From Actinomycetota bacterium (GTDB lineage Bacteria; Actinomycetota; Thermoleophilia; Solirubrobacterales; Solirubrobacteraceae), in assembly GCA_005885515.1 (NCBI GenBank), contig VAWK01000052.1:7268-71267 (forward strand): 64,000 nucleotides of DNA. Reading direction: 5' to 3'. Every line of letters begins with the position of its first letter. The first letter of the stretch is position 1. Below the pieces are notes generated by a model, which did not search any database, was not told the origin of the DNA, and saw only the letters and a program-made list of their open reading frames with translations. A program made the translations under genes and the position numbers. Of the stretch, positions 1 to 9,629 are shown in pieces.

Positions 1-2
1 CG

Positions 3-293
3 AAAGTGCCCTCCGCCCTGGCGAGCCTGACCAAGGCTGGCCTGACGGCGGCCACGAGATCTCTGGCCATCGAGTACGCCTCACGCGGGCTGCGGATCAA
101 TGCGGTGTCGCTCGGCGTAATCAAGACGCCTGTGCACGACGAGAGGTCCTATGAGGGGGCGGCTGCGTTGCATCCGGTCGCCCGTGTGGGCGAGATCGAG
201 GACGTGGTCGGTGGAGTCCTGTATCTCGAGTCGGCGCCCTTCGTGACTGGAGAGATCTTGCATATCGACGGCGGCCAAAGCGCCGGACACTGA
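3..293 (+). CDS. SDR family oxidoreductase, C-terminal fragment (5' end outside window)
   Basis: ORF truncated at window start; SDR C-terminal pattern ATRSLAIEYASRGLRINAVSLGVIKTP...FVTGEILHIDGGQSAGH. Confidence 0.9.
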   Translation, partial: KVPSALASLTKAGLTAATRSLAIEYASRGLRINAVSLGVIKTPVHDERSYEGAAALHPVARVGEIEDVVGGVLYLESAPFVTGEILHIDGGQSAGH

Positions 294-359
294 CGCTGAT
301 CGAGCGCGTCGTCCCTCCCGTCGGTCCTCGTCGCGGTCGATCGCCAGTACGCTTAGGGC

Positions 360-641
360 GTGCTCAAGGTGGTCACCTCGGTCAGCAGCGAGCCGGAGGC
401 CGCACTTGTCTCCACGCGGCTATCCGAAGCTGGCATTCAGGCGATCTCACAGCGCAGCATTGGCGGGCCGGAATGGGGCGTGTCCGGTGCGCGCGACGTA
501 TACGTCGATGAGCAGGATCTCGTCCGAGCGCGCGAAGTACTAAAGGCCGATGAGGATGTCAGCGAGGATGAACTCGCGGATCTCAGTGAAGCCGCGCCGG
601 ACCCGCTCAAAGACCCTAACGAGGGCAAGCCGACGCGCTAA
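360..641 (+). CDS. DUF2007-like small protein (putative signal transducing)
   Basis: GTG start; SEPEAALVSTRLSEAGI...GARDVYVDEQDLVRAREVL resembles DUF2007. Confidence 0.7.
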   Translation: MLKVVTSVSSEPEAALVSTRLSEAGIQAISQRSIGGPEWGVSGARDVYVDEQDLVRAREVLKADEDVSEDELADLSEAAPDPLKDPNEGKPTR

Positions 642-708
642 CCGCGGTGCAGATCGCGAGGCGGTTATCGCGCTGCTGGCCGCGACAGAGGCGCGAGGCA
701 CACGGCGC

Positions 709-1566
709 TCAGAGGCCCATCGCGCGCACGACCACCCGGTCCATCACCGAGGTCGGCAAGAGCCGCGTCAGGAGCAGGCGCATCTTCGCGTCCCGTCCCA
801 CGACGTAGCGAGCCTTGGGTCTTCTCGCAGTCAGGGCGTGCTCTACGACCCGCGCAACCTCGAGTGGCGGTACGCCCGATCGCTCACCCTGAGCGATGAA
901 CTTGGATATCGCCGCAAACCCGGGGCCATAGAGCTTCAGCGCGTCGGCCGGCATGTTCGCCGTCGCCTCCTCGGCGACAGCACGGCCCTTCTCCCAGATC
1001 GGTGTGGCGACCGCTCCCGGCTCGATCGCTGCGACCTCGACGCCGAACCGGCGCAGCTCGAGTCGCAGCGCGTCGGTGACCGCCTCGAGCGCGTACTTCG
1101 ACGCGTTGTACGGTCCGAGGAACGGACTAGCCAGACGCCCGCCGATCGACGTCATGTTCACGATTCGGCCCCGCGCCTTGCGCAGTGCCGGCAGCGCCGC
1201 CTGGGTGACGGCGACCTGGCCGATGAAGTTGACCTCGAGCCCTCGGCGCCATTCGTCGATCGGCACGAACTCGAGCGGTCCACCCACCGAGATGCCGGCG
1301 TTGTTGACGAGTCCGGTCAGGCCGCCAGGGCAAGCCTCATCGACGGTCCGCAATGCGGAGGTGATCGACTCACTGTCGGTGACGTCGAGCATCACTGGCT
1401 GCGTGCGCCCGGATCCGGCGTCGCGCAGCGAGTCGGCGTCTGACTGCTTGCGCACGCCGGCAAACACGGTGAAGCCGAGCCCGTCGAGGTGCTCGGTGCA
1501 GGCCCGCCCTATGCCTGTCGATGCGCCGCTGATCAGGACTGCGCCTCGGCTCGGGCTCTCGGGCAT
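709..1566 (-). CDS. SDR family NAD(P)-dependent oxidoreductase
   Basis: ISGASTGIGRACTEHL Rossmann motif, NNAGI, YNASKYALE catalytic YxxxK. Confidence 0.93.
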   Translation of the reverse strand: MPESPSRGAVLISGASTGIGRACTEHLDGLGFTVFAGVRKQSDADSLRDAGSGRTQPVMLDVTDSESITSALRTVDEACPGGLTGLVNNAGISVGGPLEFVPIDEWRRGLEVNFIGQVAVTQAALPALRKARGRIVNMTSIGGRLASPFLGPYNASKYALEAVTDALRLELRRFGVEVAAIEPGAVATPIWEKGRAVAEEATANMPADALKLYGPGFAAISKFIAQGERSGVPPLEVARVVEHALTARRPKARYVVGRDAKMRLLLTRLLPTSVMDRVVVRAMGL

Positions 1567-1714
1567 CGCGCCGCGATCCTAACACCGCACTATTTCGCGG
1601 CCGCGCTGTCGTCGAGCTCGCCCGGCCACCGTGCGCTCGAGCTATCGCGGGCGCCGACCTTGAGACGGTAACGGGCCTCGAGCTCCGGGCGCGCTCGGGT
1701 CGGCGCAAGCTCGA

Positions 1715-2425
1715 TCAGCGAGCATCAGGAGGCAGCGCGCCCTGCGCGCGTGCCACCAAGCCAGCGTAGACGAGCGCGAGGGCCTCGCCGAGGAGCTCCG
1801 GGCGGACGGAGCCCGGCTCGATCAGCTCATCGACCGCGAGGCCGCCGATGATGCTCATCACGATGCGAGCGACCTCCTCCGCCGGCATCGTGAGGTTGGG
1901 CGTCCCTAGGTGGCGCGCGCGGGCCTCCATTGCGGTGGCCAGAGAGCCGCGAAGCTCCGTCTGGCGCTCGGCGTAGCGGGCGCGCAGCTCGGGATCGCGG
2001 ATCGCCAGGGTCCAGTACTCGCGCTCGAGGAGCATCGCTTCGCGCTGCTCGCCGAGCTGTTGAGCGAACGCCCGGGTCGCCTCCACCGACATGTCGCGCT
2101 CGGGCGGCGCCGATGCGAGCAGCGCCACCCGGTCGCGCATCGGTGCGTCGATGCGCTCCTCGATGAGCGCCGTGAGCAGTTCCTCCTTGCCGGAGAAATG
2201 CCAGTAGAGCGCACCCTTCGAGTAGCCCGCCTCGGCGGCGATCTCGTCGACGCCGGCCTGGCGGTAGCCTCGGCGTGCGAACACCCGCAGGGCGGCCGTC
2301 AGGAGCTCGTCGCGAGCCTCGCGGCCCCGTGCGCGAGCGGCGCGGGTGCGCTGATCGAGACGCCCTGCGACGTCCCCACCCGACCTGCGAGGTCTGCGGG
2401 ATCTGCGCGTTTCGCTTGCGGGCAT
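1715..2425 (-). CDS. TetR/AcrR family transcriptional regulator
   Basis: N-terminal HTH: AALRVFARRGYRQAGVDEIAAEAGYSKGALYWHFSGKEELL. Confidence 0.93.
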   Translation of the reverse strand: MPASETRRSRRPRRSGGDVAGRLDQRTRAARARGREARDELLTAALRVFARRGYRQAGVDEIAAEAGYSKGALYWHFSGKEELLTALIEERIDAPMRDRVALLASAPPERDMSVEATRAFAQQLGEQREAMLLEREYWTLAIRDPELRARYAERQTELRGSLATAMEARARHLGTPNLTMPAEEVARIVMSIIGGLAVDELIEPGSVRPELLGEALALVYAGLVARAQGALPPDAR

Positions 2426-2432
2426 GCTGGGT

Positions 2433-3239
2433 ATGATACTGACTGACTTGTCAGTATGTACTTACACGCTCTACGTGATCCCCGGTTCGCACGCCTGCCG
2501 CTCGGCGATGCTCATGCTCGAGCACAAGCAGGTGCCCTACCGGCGCGTCGACATCGTCACGCTCCTGCACCCGCTTGTGGTCCGGCTGCACGGATTTGAC
2601 GCGGGGGGGCAGACGCGCACCGCTGGCGGGCGGCGCACGCTCGCGCTGCGCCTAGGCGATCGCTTCGGGACCGTGCCGGCGCTCGCCGCCAACGGCCAGC
2701 GGATCTCGACCAACCACGGGATCGCCCGCTTCCTGGACGAGTGCCACCCACAGCCGCCACTCTTCCCGGCCGATCCCGAGCAACGGGCCGCGGTCGAGGA
2801 GGTGGAGCGCTGGGCGAACGCAACGCTTCAGATGGCCGCGCGCCGGATCCCGGGCGCGGCGGTGGTGCGCGAACCGGCGCCATTCAGCCGATCGTCCGGA
2901 GACGGCCGCCTCGGATACCTCTTGTACAAACGCGCGCTAACGCGGCGCCTGATCGTCCCCAGGATCCTCCGCGGGATCTTCGCTACGAGCCCAAGTGCGG
3001 AGCACGATCCCATGAACGAGCTCCCCCCGATGCTCGACCGTATCGACGCCTGGATCGCCGACGGGGTCCTCGGTGGAGCGCAGCCGAACGCGGCGGACTT
3101 CATGGTCGCGCCGAGCCTGGCGTTGATCCTCTACCGGTCCGACGCCCTGCCGCTGTTCGAGGGGCGCCCCGCCCTCGAACTCGTCGACCGGCTCCTACCC
3201 GAGCCGGCGCCGGACGCGCGGGCGGCTAGACCGTCGTAG
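2433..3239 (+). CDS. Glutathione S-transferase family protein
   Basis: YTLYVIPGSHACRSAMLMLEHKQVPY, VPALAANGQRISTNHGIARFLDE; start uncertain (ATG 2433, TTG 2448 or GTG 2475). Confidence 0.8.
   Translation: MILTDLSVCTYTLYVIPGSHACRSAMLMLEHKQVPYRRVDIVTLLHPLVVRLHGFDAGGQTRTAGGRRTLALRLGDRFGTVPALAANGQRISTNHGIARFLDECHPQPPLFPADPEQRAAVEEVERWANATLQMAARRIPGAAVVREPAPFSRSSGDGRLGYLLYKRALTRRLIVPRILRGIFATSPSAEHDPMNELPPMLDRIDAWIADGVLGGAQPNAADFMVAPSLALILYRSDALPLFEGRPALELVDRLLPEPAPDARAARPS
2436..2457. promoter_or_regulatory. Perfect inverted repeat ATACTGAC-TGACTT-GTCAGTAT, candidate TetR operator
   Basis: 8-bp perfect arms, 6-bp spacer, 11 bp from the TetR start codon in the divergent region. Confidence 0.75.
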
Positions 3240-3865
3240 AGGAGGTCCAGAACCTCTCCGAGGAGCTGCTCTGAGACTGCCTCGGGCTCGGCGAGCGCGG
3301 TCATCGCCAAGCCGTTCGCGAGGGCGAGGATCGCGGTGGCAAGTCGCTCGGCCGGGTAGACGAGCGGGACGCCGGTGTGAGCATGGCGGGACTCGAGCGC
3401 ACGCGCGAGCGCGTTGCGAAGCAGCTTCTGGCGCTCGTTGAAGGACGGGCGCAGGTTGGGATCGCGCACAGCGAGCGCCCAGTACTCGAACAGCAGCATG
3501 ATGAGGTCGCGCTGCTCGCGCACCAGGCGCCCCAGGCCGTGGCTCACCGCACCAGCTGTCAGCGTCTCGGGCGGCGCCGTCTCGGTGAGACGCATCAGCT
3601 CGCGTGCCGGACCGTCGACGCGTTGCTCGAGCAGCGCGACGAAGAGCTCGAGCTTGCTGTGGAAGTTCCAGTAGACCGCCCCGCGCGTCAGGCCCGCGCG
3701 CCGGGCGATCGCCTCCAGCGAGGAGCCTTCATAGCCACGTTCGCGCAACTCGGCAAGGGCGGCGTTGAGCAGTCGCTCACGGGCCGTGCCGCGGAGCTCG
3801 GCGTGGCGGCCGTCGCGGCGCTGGGAGGCTGATGTCGGGCTTGTCCTACCGGGCACGGTTGACAT
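3131..3865 (-). CDS. TetR/AcrR family transcriptional regulator (paralogue of 1715-2425)
   Basis: ERLLNAALAELRERGYEGSSLEAIARRAGLTRGAVYWNFHSKLELF; listed ORF extends artefactually upstream, ATG at 3865 chosen. Confidence 0.9.
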   Translation of the reverse strand: MSTVPGRTSPTSASQRRDGRHAELRGTARERLLNAALAELRERGYEGSSLEAIARRAGLTRGAVYWNFHSKLELFVALLEQRVDGPARELMRLTETAPPETLTAGAVSHGLGRLVREQRDLIMLLFEYWALAVRDPNLRPSFNERQKLLRNALARALESRHAHTGVPLVYPAERLATAILALANGLAMTALAEPEAVSEQLLGEVLDLLYDGLAARASGAGSGRSRSTSSRAGRPSNSGRASDR

Positions 3866-3867
3866 TG

Positions 3868-3887
3868 TACATACACTTGTGTATGTA
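3868..3887. promoter_or_regulatory. Perfect inverted repeat TACATACAC-TT-GTGTATGTA, candidate TetR operator
   Basis: 9-bp perfect arms, 2-bp spacer, 3 bp upstream of the TetR start; a further half-site GTACATAC follows at 3888-3895. Confidence 0.78.
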
Positions 3888-3931
3888 GTACATACAGAGT
3901 TGAATGTTATTCCCGGATCCGGAGGTGTCTG

Positions 3932-5161
3932 ATGTCTCAGGATTACAACGACGGTGGCAGAGTGCTGCCTCCGCGGGCAGAGGTGGCGGTGGTTGGCGCC
4001 GGCGCGGCCGGGCTCGGAGTCGCGGCGAGTCTGCGTCGGCGCGGGATCGAAGCGATCGTGCTCGAGCGCTCGGCAGTCGCATCGAGCTGGCGAGCGCGCT
4101 ATGAGGGCGTACGCCTCAACACGGTCCGCTGGATGTCTTCGCTGCCCGGGATGGGGATCCCGCGCTCTGCCGGGCGATGGCCCACGCGCGACGAGCTGAT
4201 CGCCTACATGGAGCGTTACGCCGAGCGCGAGCGCCTCGACGTGCTCACGGGCGTGTCTGTCGAACGGATCGAGCGTGACGGTGAGCGCTATCGACTGCGC
4301 ACGTCGACCGGTGATCTCCAGGCGCGCTTCGTCGTCGTCGCCGCGGGCTATGACCACACGCCTTCGATTCCCGCGTGGCCCGGGCGCGACGGCTTCACCG
4401 GCGAGCTGCTGCACTCTGCTGAATATCGCAACGCCACGCGCTTTTACGGCAAACGCGTGCTCGTGGCCGGCGTCGGCAACTCGGGGTCTGAGATCGCCGC
4501 CGAGCTCGTCCGCGCAGGCGCGAGCGTTCAGGTCGCGATGCGTACCCCGCCCAACCTGCTGCGGCGCGAGATCTTCGGCATCCCCGTGACGGTCCTGGCG
4601 CGCCTGAGCGAGCGCCAACCGGCGGCGCTCGTGGACCGCACCGGATTCCTGCTCCAGCGTCTGCTGTTCGGGGACCTCACACGACACGGGTTGCCGCACG
4701 CGCCCCATGGGCTGGCAACCGAGCTCCGCGTCAAGGGACTCGGCGCGATTCTCGACAGCGGTTTCGTCGCGGCACTGAAGGCAGGGCAGCTCGAGCTCTT
4801 GGCGCCGATCGCGCGCCTCGAGGGTGCCGAGGTGATCCTCGCCGACGGCAGCCGCGCGCAGCCGGACGTCCTGATAGCGGCCACCGGATACAGGCACCAG
4901 CTCGAGCCGCTGGTCGGACACCTCGGCGTGCTCACCGAGACGGGACGGCCGATCACGCACGGCGCCAGCACCCATCCCGCAACCCCGCGCCTCTACTTCA
5001 ACGGCTACTGGCTGCCGATGAGCGGGCAGCTGCCCGCGATGCGACGCACGACCAAGGCCATCACGCGCAGGATTGCCCGCGAACGAAGACGTGAAGCCCG
5101 AGCAGCACGCTCATCCGCTGCCCACCCACGCGTCAGAACGGCCGACGCGACCCTGGCCTAG
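3932..5161 (+). CDS. FAD/NAD(P)-dependent flavin-containing monooxygenase
   Basis: VAVVGAGAAGLGVAASLRRRG FAD motif; VLVAGVGNSGSEIAAEL NADPH motif. Confidence 0.9.
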   Translation: MSQDYNDGGRVLPPRAEVAVVGAGAAGLGVAASLRRRGIEAIVLERSAVASSWRARYEGVRLNTVRWMSSLPGMGIPRSAGRWPTRDELIAYMERYAERERLDVLTGVSVERIERDGERYRLRTSTGDLQARFVVVAAGYDHTPSIPAWPGRDGFTGELLHSAEYRNATRFYGKRVLVAGVGNSGSEIAAELVRAGASVQVAMRTPPNLLRREIFGIPVTVLARLSERQPAALVDRTGFLLQRLLFGDLTRHGLPHAPHGLATELRVKGLGAILDSGFVAALKAGQLELLAPIARLEGAEVILADGSRAQPDVLIAATGYRHQLEPLVGHLGVLTETGRPITHGASTHPATPRLYFNGYWLPMSGQLPAMRRTTKAITRRIARERRREARAARSSAAHPRVRTADATLA

Positions 5162-5165
5162 CGCG

Positions 5166-5546
5166 ATGCTGAGCGTTCGCTGGAAGGCGGGAGCGGCCGC
5201 GACCGAGCGCGGAGCAAGGCTGATGGCCGCGACCGAGGCTCGTTTCGGCCGCTATCGCGACCTGCCAGGCGTGGCGATCGCAGCGCTGCGGCTGCGCCGC
5301 AGCTGGCCGACACTCGACGGCGCCGTCGCGCTGTCGCTGGCCGCCCAGCCGCTCAAACGCACAACGCGCTCCATCTCGGTCTGGCAGAGCGAAGAGCACC
5401 TGCTCGCATTCCTACACAGTCCCGCACACCTGGCGATCGTTCGCCGCTACCGCGGACGTCTGAGCATCCGTTCTGTCATCTGGAGCTCTGGAAGCTTTAA
5501 CCCCGCGTGCGCTCGCGACGAAGCCGAGCGTCACCTGTCCGACTAA
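5166..5546 (+). CDS. Monooxygenase/DUF3291-like small protein
   Basis: ORF with RSISVWQSEEHLLAFLHSPAHLAIVRRYRGR. Confidence 0.6.
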   Translation: MLSVRWKAGAAATERGARLMAATEARFGRYRDLPGVAIAALRLRRSWPTLDGAVALSLAAQPLKRTTRSISVWQSEEHLLAFLHSPAHLAIVRRYRGRLSIRSVIWSSGSFNPACARDEAERHLSD

Positions 5547-5625
5547 CACCCAGCCCAGTGTCGGGCGCCGCCGAGCGCGCGCGCCAAGCCCGGCCGATCG
5601 GCACCGTCGAAGTAGGCTTTGGCGC

Positions 5626-6132
5626 GTGGCGCAGACGTTCTACGAGACTCTCGCGCTCGCCGCGTTCGCCCTACTCGGCCTGTGGTGGGTCGTAGTCGCC
5701 GAGCGTCGTCGCGAATGGGCTGCGCTGCCGTACAGGCGTCGTCAGGCCTACACCGTGTCGCTGTACTTCACGCTCACCGGGATCATGAGCCTCGTCTCGC
5801 TCATCTCGACGGCGCACCCCGCGCTTTGGCGACTCGCGTTCGGTATCTCCGCGGCGCTCGGCGCAGTCGAGATCGTGCTTTCGCTGGCCTACGTGAACGC
5901 CGAGCCGCGCAGGGAGAGGCGCATCCAGTGGCTCCTCTCGCTCACCTTGCCGTTGTACCTCGTGATCCTCGCGGTGGCGATTCATTCATCGCTCGCGCAC
6001 GACATCGGCGTGCACCTGAAGCCGCTCGAGACCGAGGCAGTCGTCGTGTCACTGCTGCTGTTCCTCGGCATCAATTACGGCTGGCTCCTGTTCATGGAGC
6101 CGGCCTACCCGGGGGCCGAAGCGGAGGAATAG
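5626..6132 (+). CDS. Hypothetical multi-pass membrane protein
   Basis: GTG start; four hydrophobic segments. Confidence 0.6.
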   Translation: MAQTFYETLALAAFALLGLWWVVVAERRREWAALPYRRRQAYTVSLYFTLTGIMSLVSLISTAHPALWRLAFGISAALGAVEIVLSLAYVNAEPRRERRIQWLLSLTLPLYLVILAVAIHSSLAHDIGVHLKPLETEAVVVSLLLFLGINYGWLLFMEPAYPGAEAEE

Positions 6133-6236
6133 CTCCAGAGCGGACGGCTCCGCCCAGGGCGCGCGGGGTGAGCTTGTCGGGCAGCTAGGGTGGAGCGGTC
6201 GTCGAGGTGGCGGGATCGCGCGGAAGCAGGAGTCAG

Positions 6237-6662
6237 TTAAGCGGGCGTACGCTCGTACCGCACGGCGTTCTCGAAGTGCGGTGCCCACGGCTGGGCCGAG
6301 CGCGTCCAGATCTCAACCGTCGGCTCGATCCAAGATGTATCGTCGATCGTGCCTGCCTTCAGGAAGGCCACTCCCGGCATCGACTCGATCGTGCTGAATA
6401 TCGGCGACCCACATGCCGAGCAGAACCGCCGCTCCGTGGTGCTCTGGTAGTCCTCGCTGGCCGTCTTGAACGAGGCGAGTGTGCTGCCCTCAACCGTGAG
6501 CGGCTTGCTCGGTACGCCCACGATCACCGAGAACGCCGTAGCGGTCTGGCGCTGGCAGTTCGCGCAGTAGCAAGCCCCCTGCCAGACCGGCGCGGCGTCG
6601 ACGCTATAAGTCACGCCACCGCACAGGCAGCGGCCTGTGATGGGTCTGGGTGCATTGGCCAC
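6237..6662 (-). CDS. GFA (glutathione-dependent formaldehyde-activating-like) family protein
   Basis: GRCLCGGVTYSVD...CYCANCQRQTATAFS...FCSACGSPIF zinc-binding cysteines. Confidence 0.9.
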   Translation of the reverse strand: MANAPRPITGRCLCGGVTYSVDAAPVWQGACYCANCQRQTATAFSVIVGVPSKPLTVEGSTLASFKTASEDYQSTTERRFCSACGSPIFSTIESMPGVAFLKAGTIDDTSWIEPTVEIWTRSAQPWAPHFENAVRYERTPA

Positions 6663-6878
6663 GCATCCGAGACCCTACACCAGCATCATCGCGCGCCCAC
6701 CGATGCGCTCATCGCTCATCAACCCGGCCAAACCGCGCTCTTTGCTGGATTTCTGTTCGGGTTGAGACGTTTGCAATCCAAGCCACGGGGAAGGGCTGTG
6801 CAGAGCGGCTGATGTGTCGACGCCTCCCGCGGGGCGGGGTGGGGGCATGTGAAGACGCTGTAAGGACGGCCGGCGCCG

Positions 6879-6893
6879 GTCACCGTCGGTGAC
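6879..6893. promoter_or_regulatory. Inverted repeat GTCACC-GTC-GGTGAC upstream of the wax-ester gene pair
   Basis: 6-bp perfect arms, 3-bp spacer. Confidence 0.4.
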
Positions 6894-6928
6894 TCCACGT
6901 GATCCAAGAGCGGGCCAACGAGGTTGAG

Positions 6929-8215
6929 ATGACTCGCAGCGCAGTCGACGAGCGGGATCGACATCGGACAAACGGTGGGGGTCGTTCGACGCGGTGGGCT
7001 GAGCCTGTATCTAGGGCTCGAGATGGAGTTCTGCTGACAGGTGCTACGGGCTTTCTCGGCATGGAGCTACTCGCCCGCTACCTGGAGCAAACTGATCGTC
7101 GTGTCTATGCGCTCGTGAGGGGCGCGAACCGGCGGGATGCCGCGGCGCGCATGAAGCGTACGCTGGCCTGCCTGTTCGGACCCGGCCATCGTTATGAGGA
7201 CCGCGTGGTAGCGGTACAGGGGGACATCACTCGCGCATGTCTGGGACTCGGACGCAGTGGCGAGGCGCTGGCCGAGCAGGTCAGGGAGGTCGTGCACGGC
7301 GCCGCCTCCGTGTCCTTCGCCAACGAGCTCGAGACCGCGCGCACGATCAACGTGGAGGGCACTCAGCGGGTGCTCGAGTTCGCCGAGCGCTGCCGCGCAC
7401 GCGGGGGCCTACGACGCTTCACGTACATCTCCACGGCCTTTGTCGCCGGCGAGCACGCGGGGTGCTTCAGCGAGGACGACCTCGACGTCGGCCAGCGTTT
7501 TCGCAACTCCTACGAGCAATCGAAGTTCGAGGCTGAGTGCCTCGTCACGCGCTGGCGCGCGCTGCTCCCGGTGACGGTGGTACGTCCGAGCATCGTGGTG
7601 GGCGAGCGCCAGAGCGGTTGGACGGCATCGTTCAACGTTCTCTACTGGCCACTGCGCGCGTTCTCCCGCGGAGCCTACGCAGCGGTGCCGGCGCGCCGAG
7701 ACGCGCCGGTGGATGTGGTGCCGGTCGACTACGTGACAGATGCGATCTTCGCGCTCGGTCAAGCGCCTGAGGCCGTGGGCGCCACCTTCCATCTCACCGC
7801 CGGCCGGCATGTGAGCAAGGTCGGCGAGCTCGTTGAGCTCGCGAGCGCGTTCTTCGACCGGCCAGCACCGACGCTGATCGAGCCCTCGGTGTACCGGCGG
7901 CTGCTGCATCCGCTGTTGGTTCGTGCCAGCCGCGATGAGCGCCACCGCCGCGCGCTGCGGCGCAGCGAAGTGTTCTTCCCGTACTTCGCGGCGAAAAACA
8001 GCTACGACGACCGCCGCTCTCGGGCGCTGCTGCACGGCACCGCCATCGAGCCCTCGCCGCTGCGCGACTACTTCGGCAAGCTGGTCGAGTTTGCGCTCGC
8101 CGCCGATTGGGGCAGGCGACAGATACCGCGCTGCGGCGTCGCGGCGCCGCTCTCGAGCGCGCAGCGCGCCCGAGGGCCCGCGCGGGCGCAACGCCGTCTT
8201 GCGCTGGTGAGATGA
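6929..8215 (+). CDS. Fatty-acyl/thioester reductase-like extended SDR (NAD_binding_4)
   Basis: VLLTGATGFLGMELLARYLEQTDRRVYALVR; catalytic YEQSKFEAE. Confidence 0.85.
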   Translation: MTRSAVDERDRHRTNGGGRSTRWAEPVSRARDGVLLTGATGFLGMELLARYLEQTDRRVYALVRGANRRDAAARMKRTLACLFGPGHRYEDRVVAVQGDITRACLGLGRSGEALAEQVREVVHGAASVSFANELETARTINVEGTQRVLEFAERCRARGGLRRFTYISTAFVAGEHAGCFSEDDLDVGQRFRNSYEQSKFEAECLVTRWRALLPVTVVRPSIVVGERQSGWTASFNVLYWPLRAFSRGAYAAVPARRDAPVDVVPVDYVTDAIFALGQAPEAVGATFHLTAGRHVSKVGELVELASAFFDRPAPTLIEPSVYRRLLHPLLVRASRDERHRRALRRSEVFFPYFAAKNSYDDRRSRALLHGTAIEPSPLRDYFGKLVEFALAADWGRRQIPRCGVAAPLSSAQRARGPARAQRRLALVR

Positions 8216-9609
8216 GCGGCGAACGCCTTTCGGGACTCGACGCGTCGTTCCTCGCCGTGGAGACGCCCGCGGCGCACATGCACGTCGGCTGGGTGGCGCT
8301 GTTCTCGCGCCCTACGTCCGGGCGCCTACCGGGCTTTTTTGAGCTGCGCGATCACATCGAGCGACGCCTGGCGCGCGCGCCCCGCTACCGCCAGAAGCTC
8401 GCCCCGGTACCGCTCGAGCTGAACGCGCCGGAGTGGGTCGACGACGAGGCGTTCTCGATCGACCGTCATCTGTACCGGGCGCCCGGTCCGCTCGCTGGCC
8501 TGGTCGACGAGGTGATGTCTACGCCGCTGCGTCGCGACCGTCCGCTGTGGGAGATGTGGATTTGCGAGCAGTCCGCCCAGGAGCGATTCGCGCTTATCGG
8601 CAAGGCCCATCACTGCATGGTCGACGGCCTCGCCGCGGTCGAGCTCGGCTCGCTGCTGCTGGATCCCACACCGGAGGCTGTTGAATGCGAGCCCGACCAG
8701 TGGAGCCCCGCACCCGAGCCCAGCGCCGAGCGCCTGCTCATGCGGGGCGTGCGCGACCTGCTGGCAGGCCAGCTCGGGCTACTGCGTCTACCGCTCCGAG
8801 CTGCTGCCTCGCCCGCCCGGGCGGCGCGGCAATCCGGGACGAGAGCCGTGCGCGTGGCCCGCGCGCTCAGCCACTCGCTGCTGGCCGCCGCTCCCGCCAG
8901 CGTGCTCGACCACTCGCTGTCACCTCTGCGACGCCTGGCCTGGGCCGAGAGGCCACTTGACGATCTGCGGGCGGTCAAGCGCGCCTACGGGACCACGATC
9001 AACGACGTGATGCTCGCGGCTGTGGCGGGAGGGATGCGCACCTACCTGGCCGATCACGGCGAGCGGCCGGTCGCGCTGAAGGCGATGATCCCGGTCAGCA
9101 TGCGCAGCCCCTCGGATGTGCTTGGCAACCGCGTCTCGTTCGTGTTCGCCGAACTGCCGTGCGAGGAGCCCGACCCGCTCGGCCGTTTGTATCGCGTTCA
9201 CGCCGCGATGAGCGCCCGCAAGCGCGACGGCGAGCCCGAAGGGGCCGACCTTGCGCTCAAGGCCGCCGAGCATACGCCCGCGCTCGTCCAGCATGCGTTA
9301 TCGCGGATCATCGCAAGCCCCCGCACGTTCAACCTGGTGGTGTCCAATATCCCAGGGCCTTCAGAACAGTTGTATATGTGCGGCTGTCCCTTGCAGAGGA
9401 TCTATCCGGTCGTCCCGCTCGCCGATCGCCACACTGTCTCGGTCGGCATGACGACGGTCCGCGACTGCGCGTGCTTCGGCGTCTACGCCGACCGCGAAGC
9501 AGTGCCCGACGCGGACACCCTCGTACACGACATCGATGACGCGATCACAGAGTTGCTCGAAGGTACGCACAAGCCCGCGGGTCAGCGCCGCGAGACCTCG
9601 CCACGCTAG
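8212..9609 (+). CDS. Wax ester synthase/diacylglycerol acyltransferase (WS/DGAT)
   Basis: RLSGLDASFLAVETPAAHMHVG; active-site HHCMVDG; SNIPGP; ATGA overlap with upstream gene. Confidence 0.94.
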   Translation: MSGERLSGLDASFLAVETPAAHMHVGWVALFSRPTSGRLPGFFELRDHIERRLARAPRYRQKLAPVPLELNAPEWVDDEAFSIDRHLYRAPGPLAGLVDEVMSTPLRRDRPLWEMWICEQSAQERFALIGKAHHCMVDGLAAVELGSLLLDPTPEAVECEPDQWSPAPEPSAERLLMRGVRDLLAGQLGLLRLPLRAAASPARAARQSGTRAVRVARALSHSLLAAAPASVLDHSLSPLRRLAWAERPLDDLRAVKRAYGTTINDVMLAAVAGGMRTYLADHGERPVALKAMIPVSMRSPSDVLGNRVSFVFAELPCEEPDPLGRLYRVHAAMSARKRDGEPEGADLALKAAEHTPALVQHALSRIIASPRTFNLVVSNIPGPSEQLYMCGCPLQRIYPVVPLADRHTVSVGMTTVRDCACFGVYADREAVPDADTLVHDIDDAITELLEGTHKPAGQRRETSPR

Positions 9610-9629
9610 TCCGCACGCGCGCTGCCTTC

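Noticed and set aside
6847-6866. ATGTGAAGACGCTGTAAGG as a fifth PHO-like box upstream of the wax-ester pair
   Set aside because: Second unit is GTAAG rather than GTGAA (3 of 5 matches); too weak to count.
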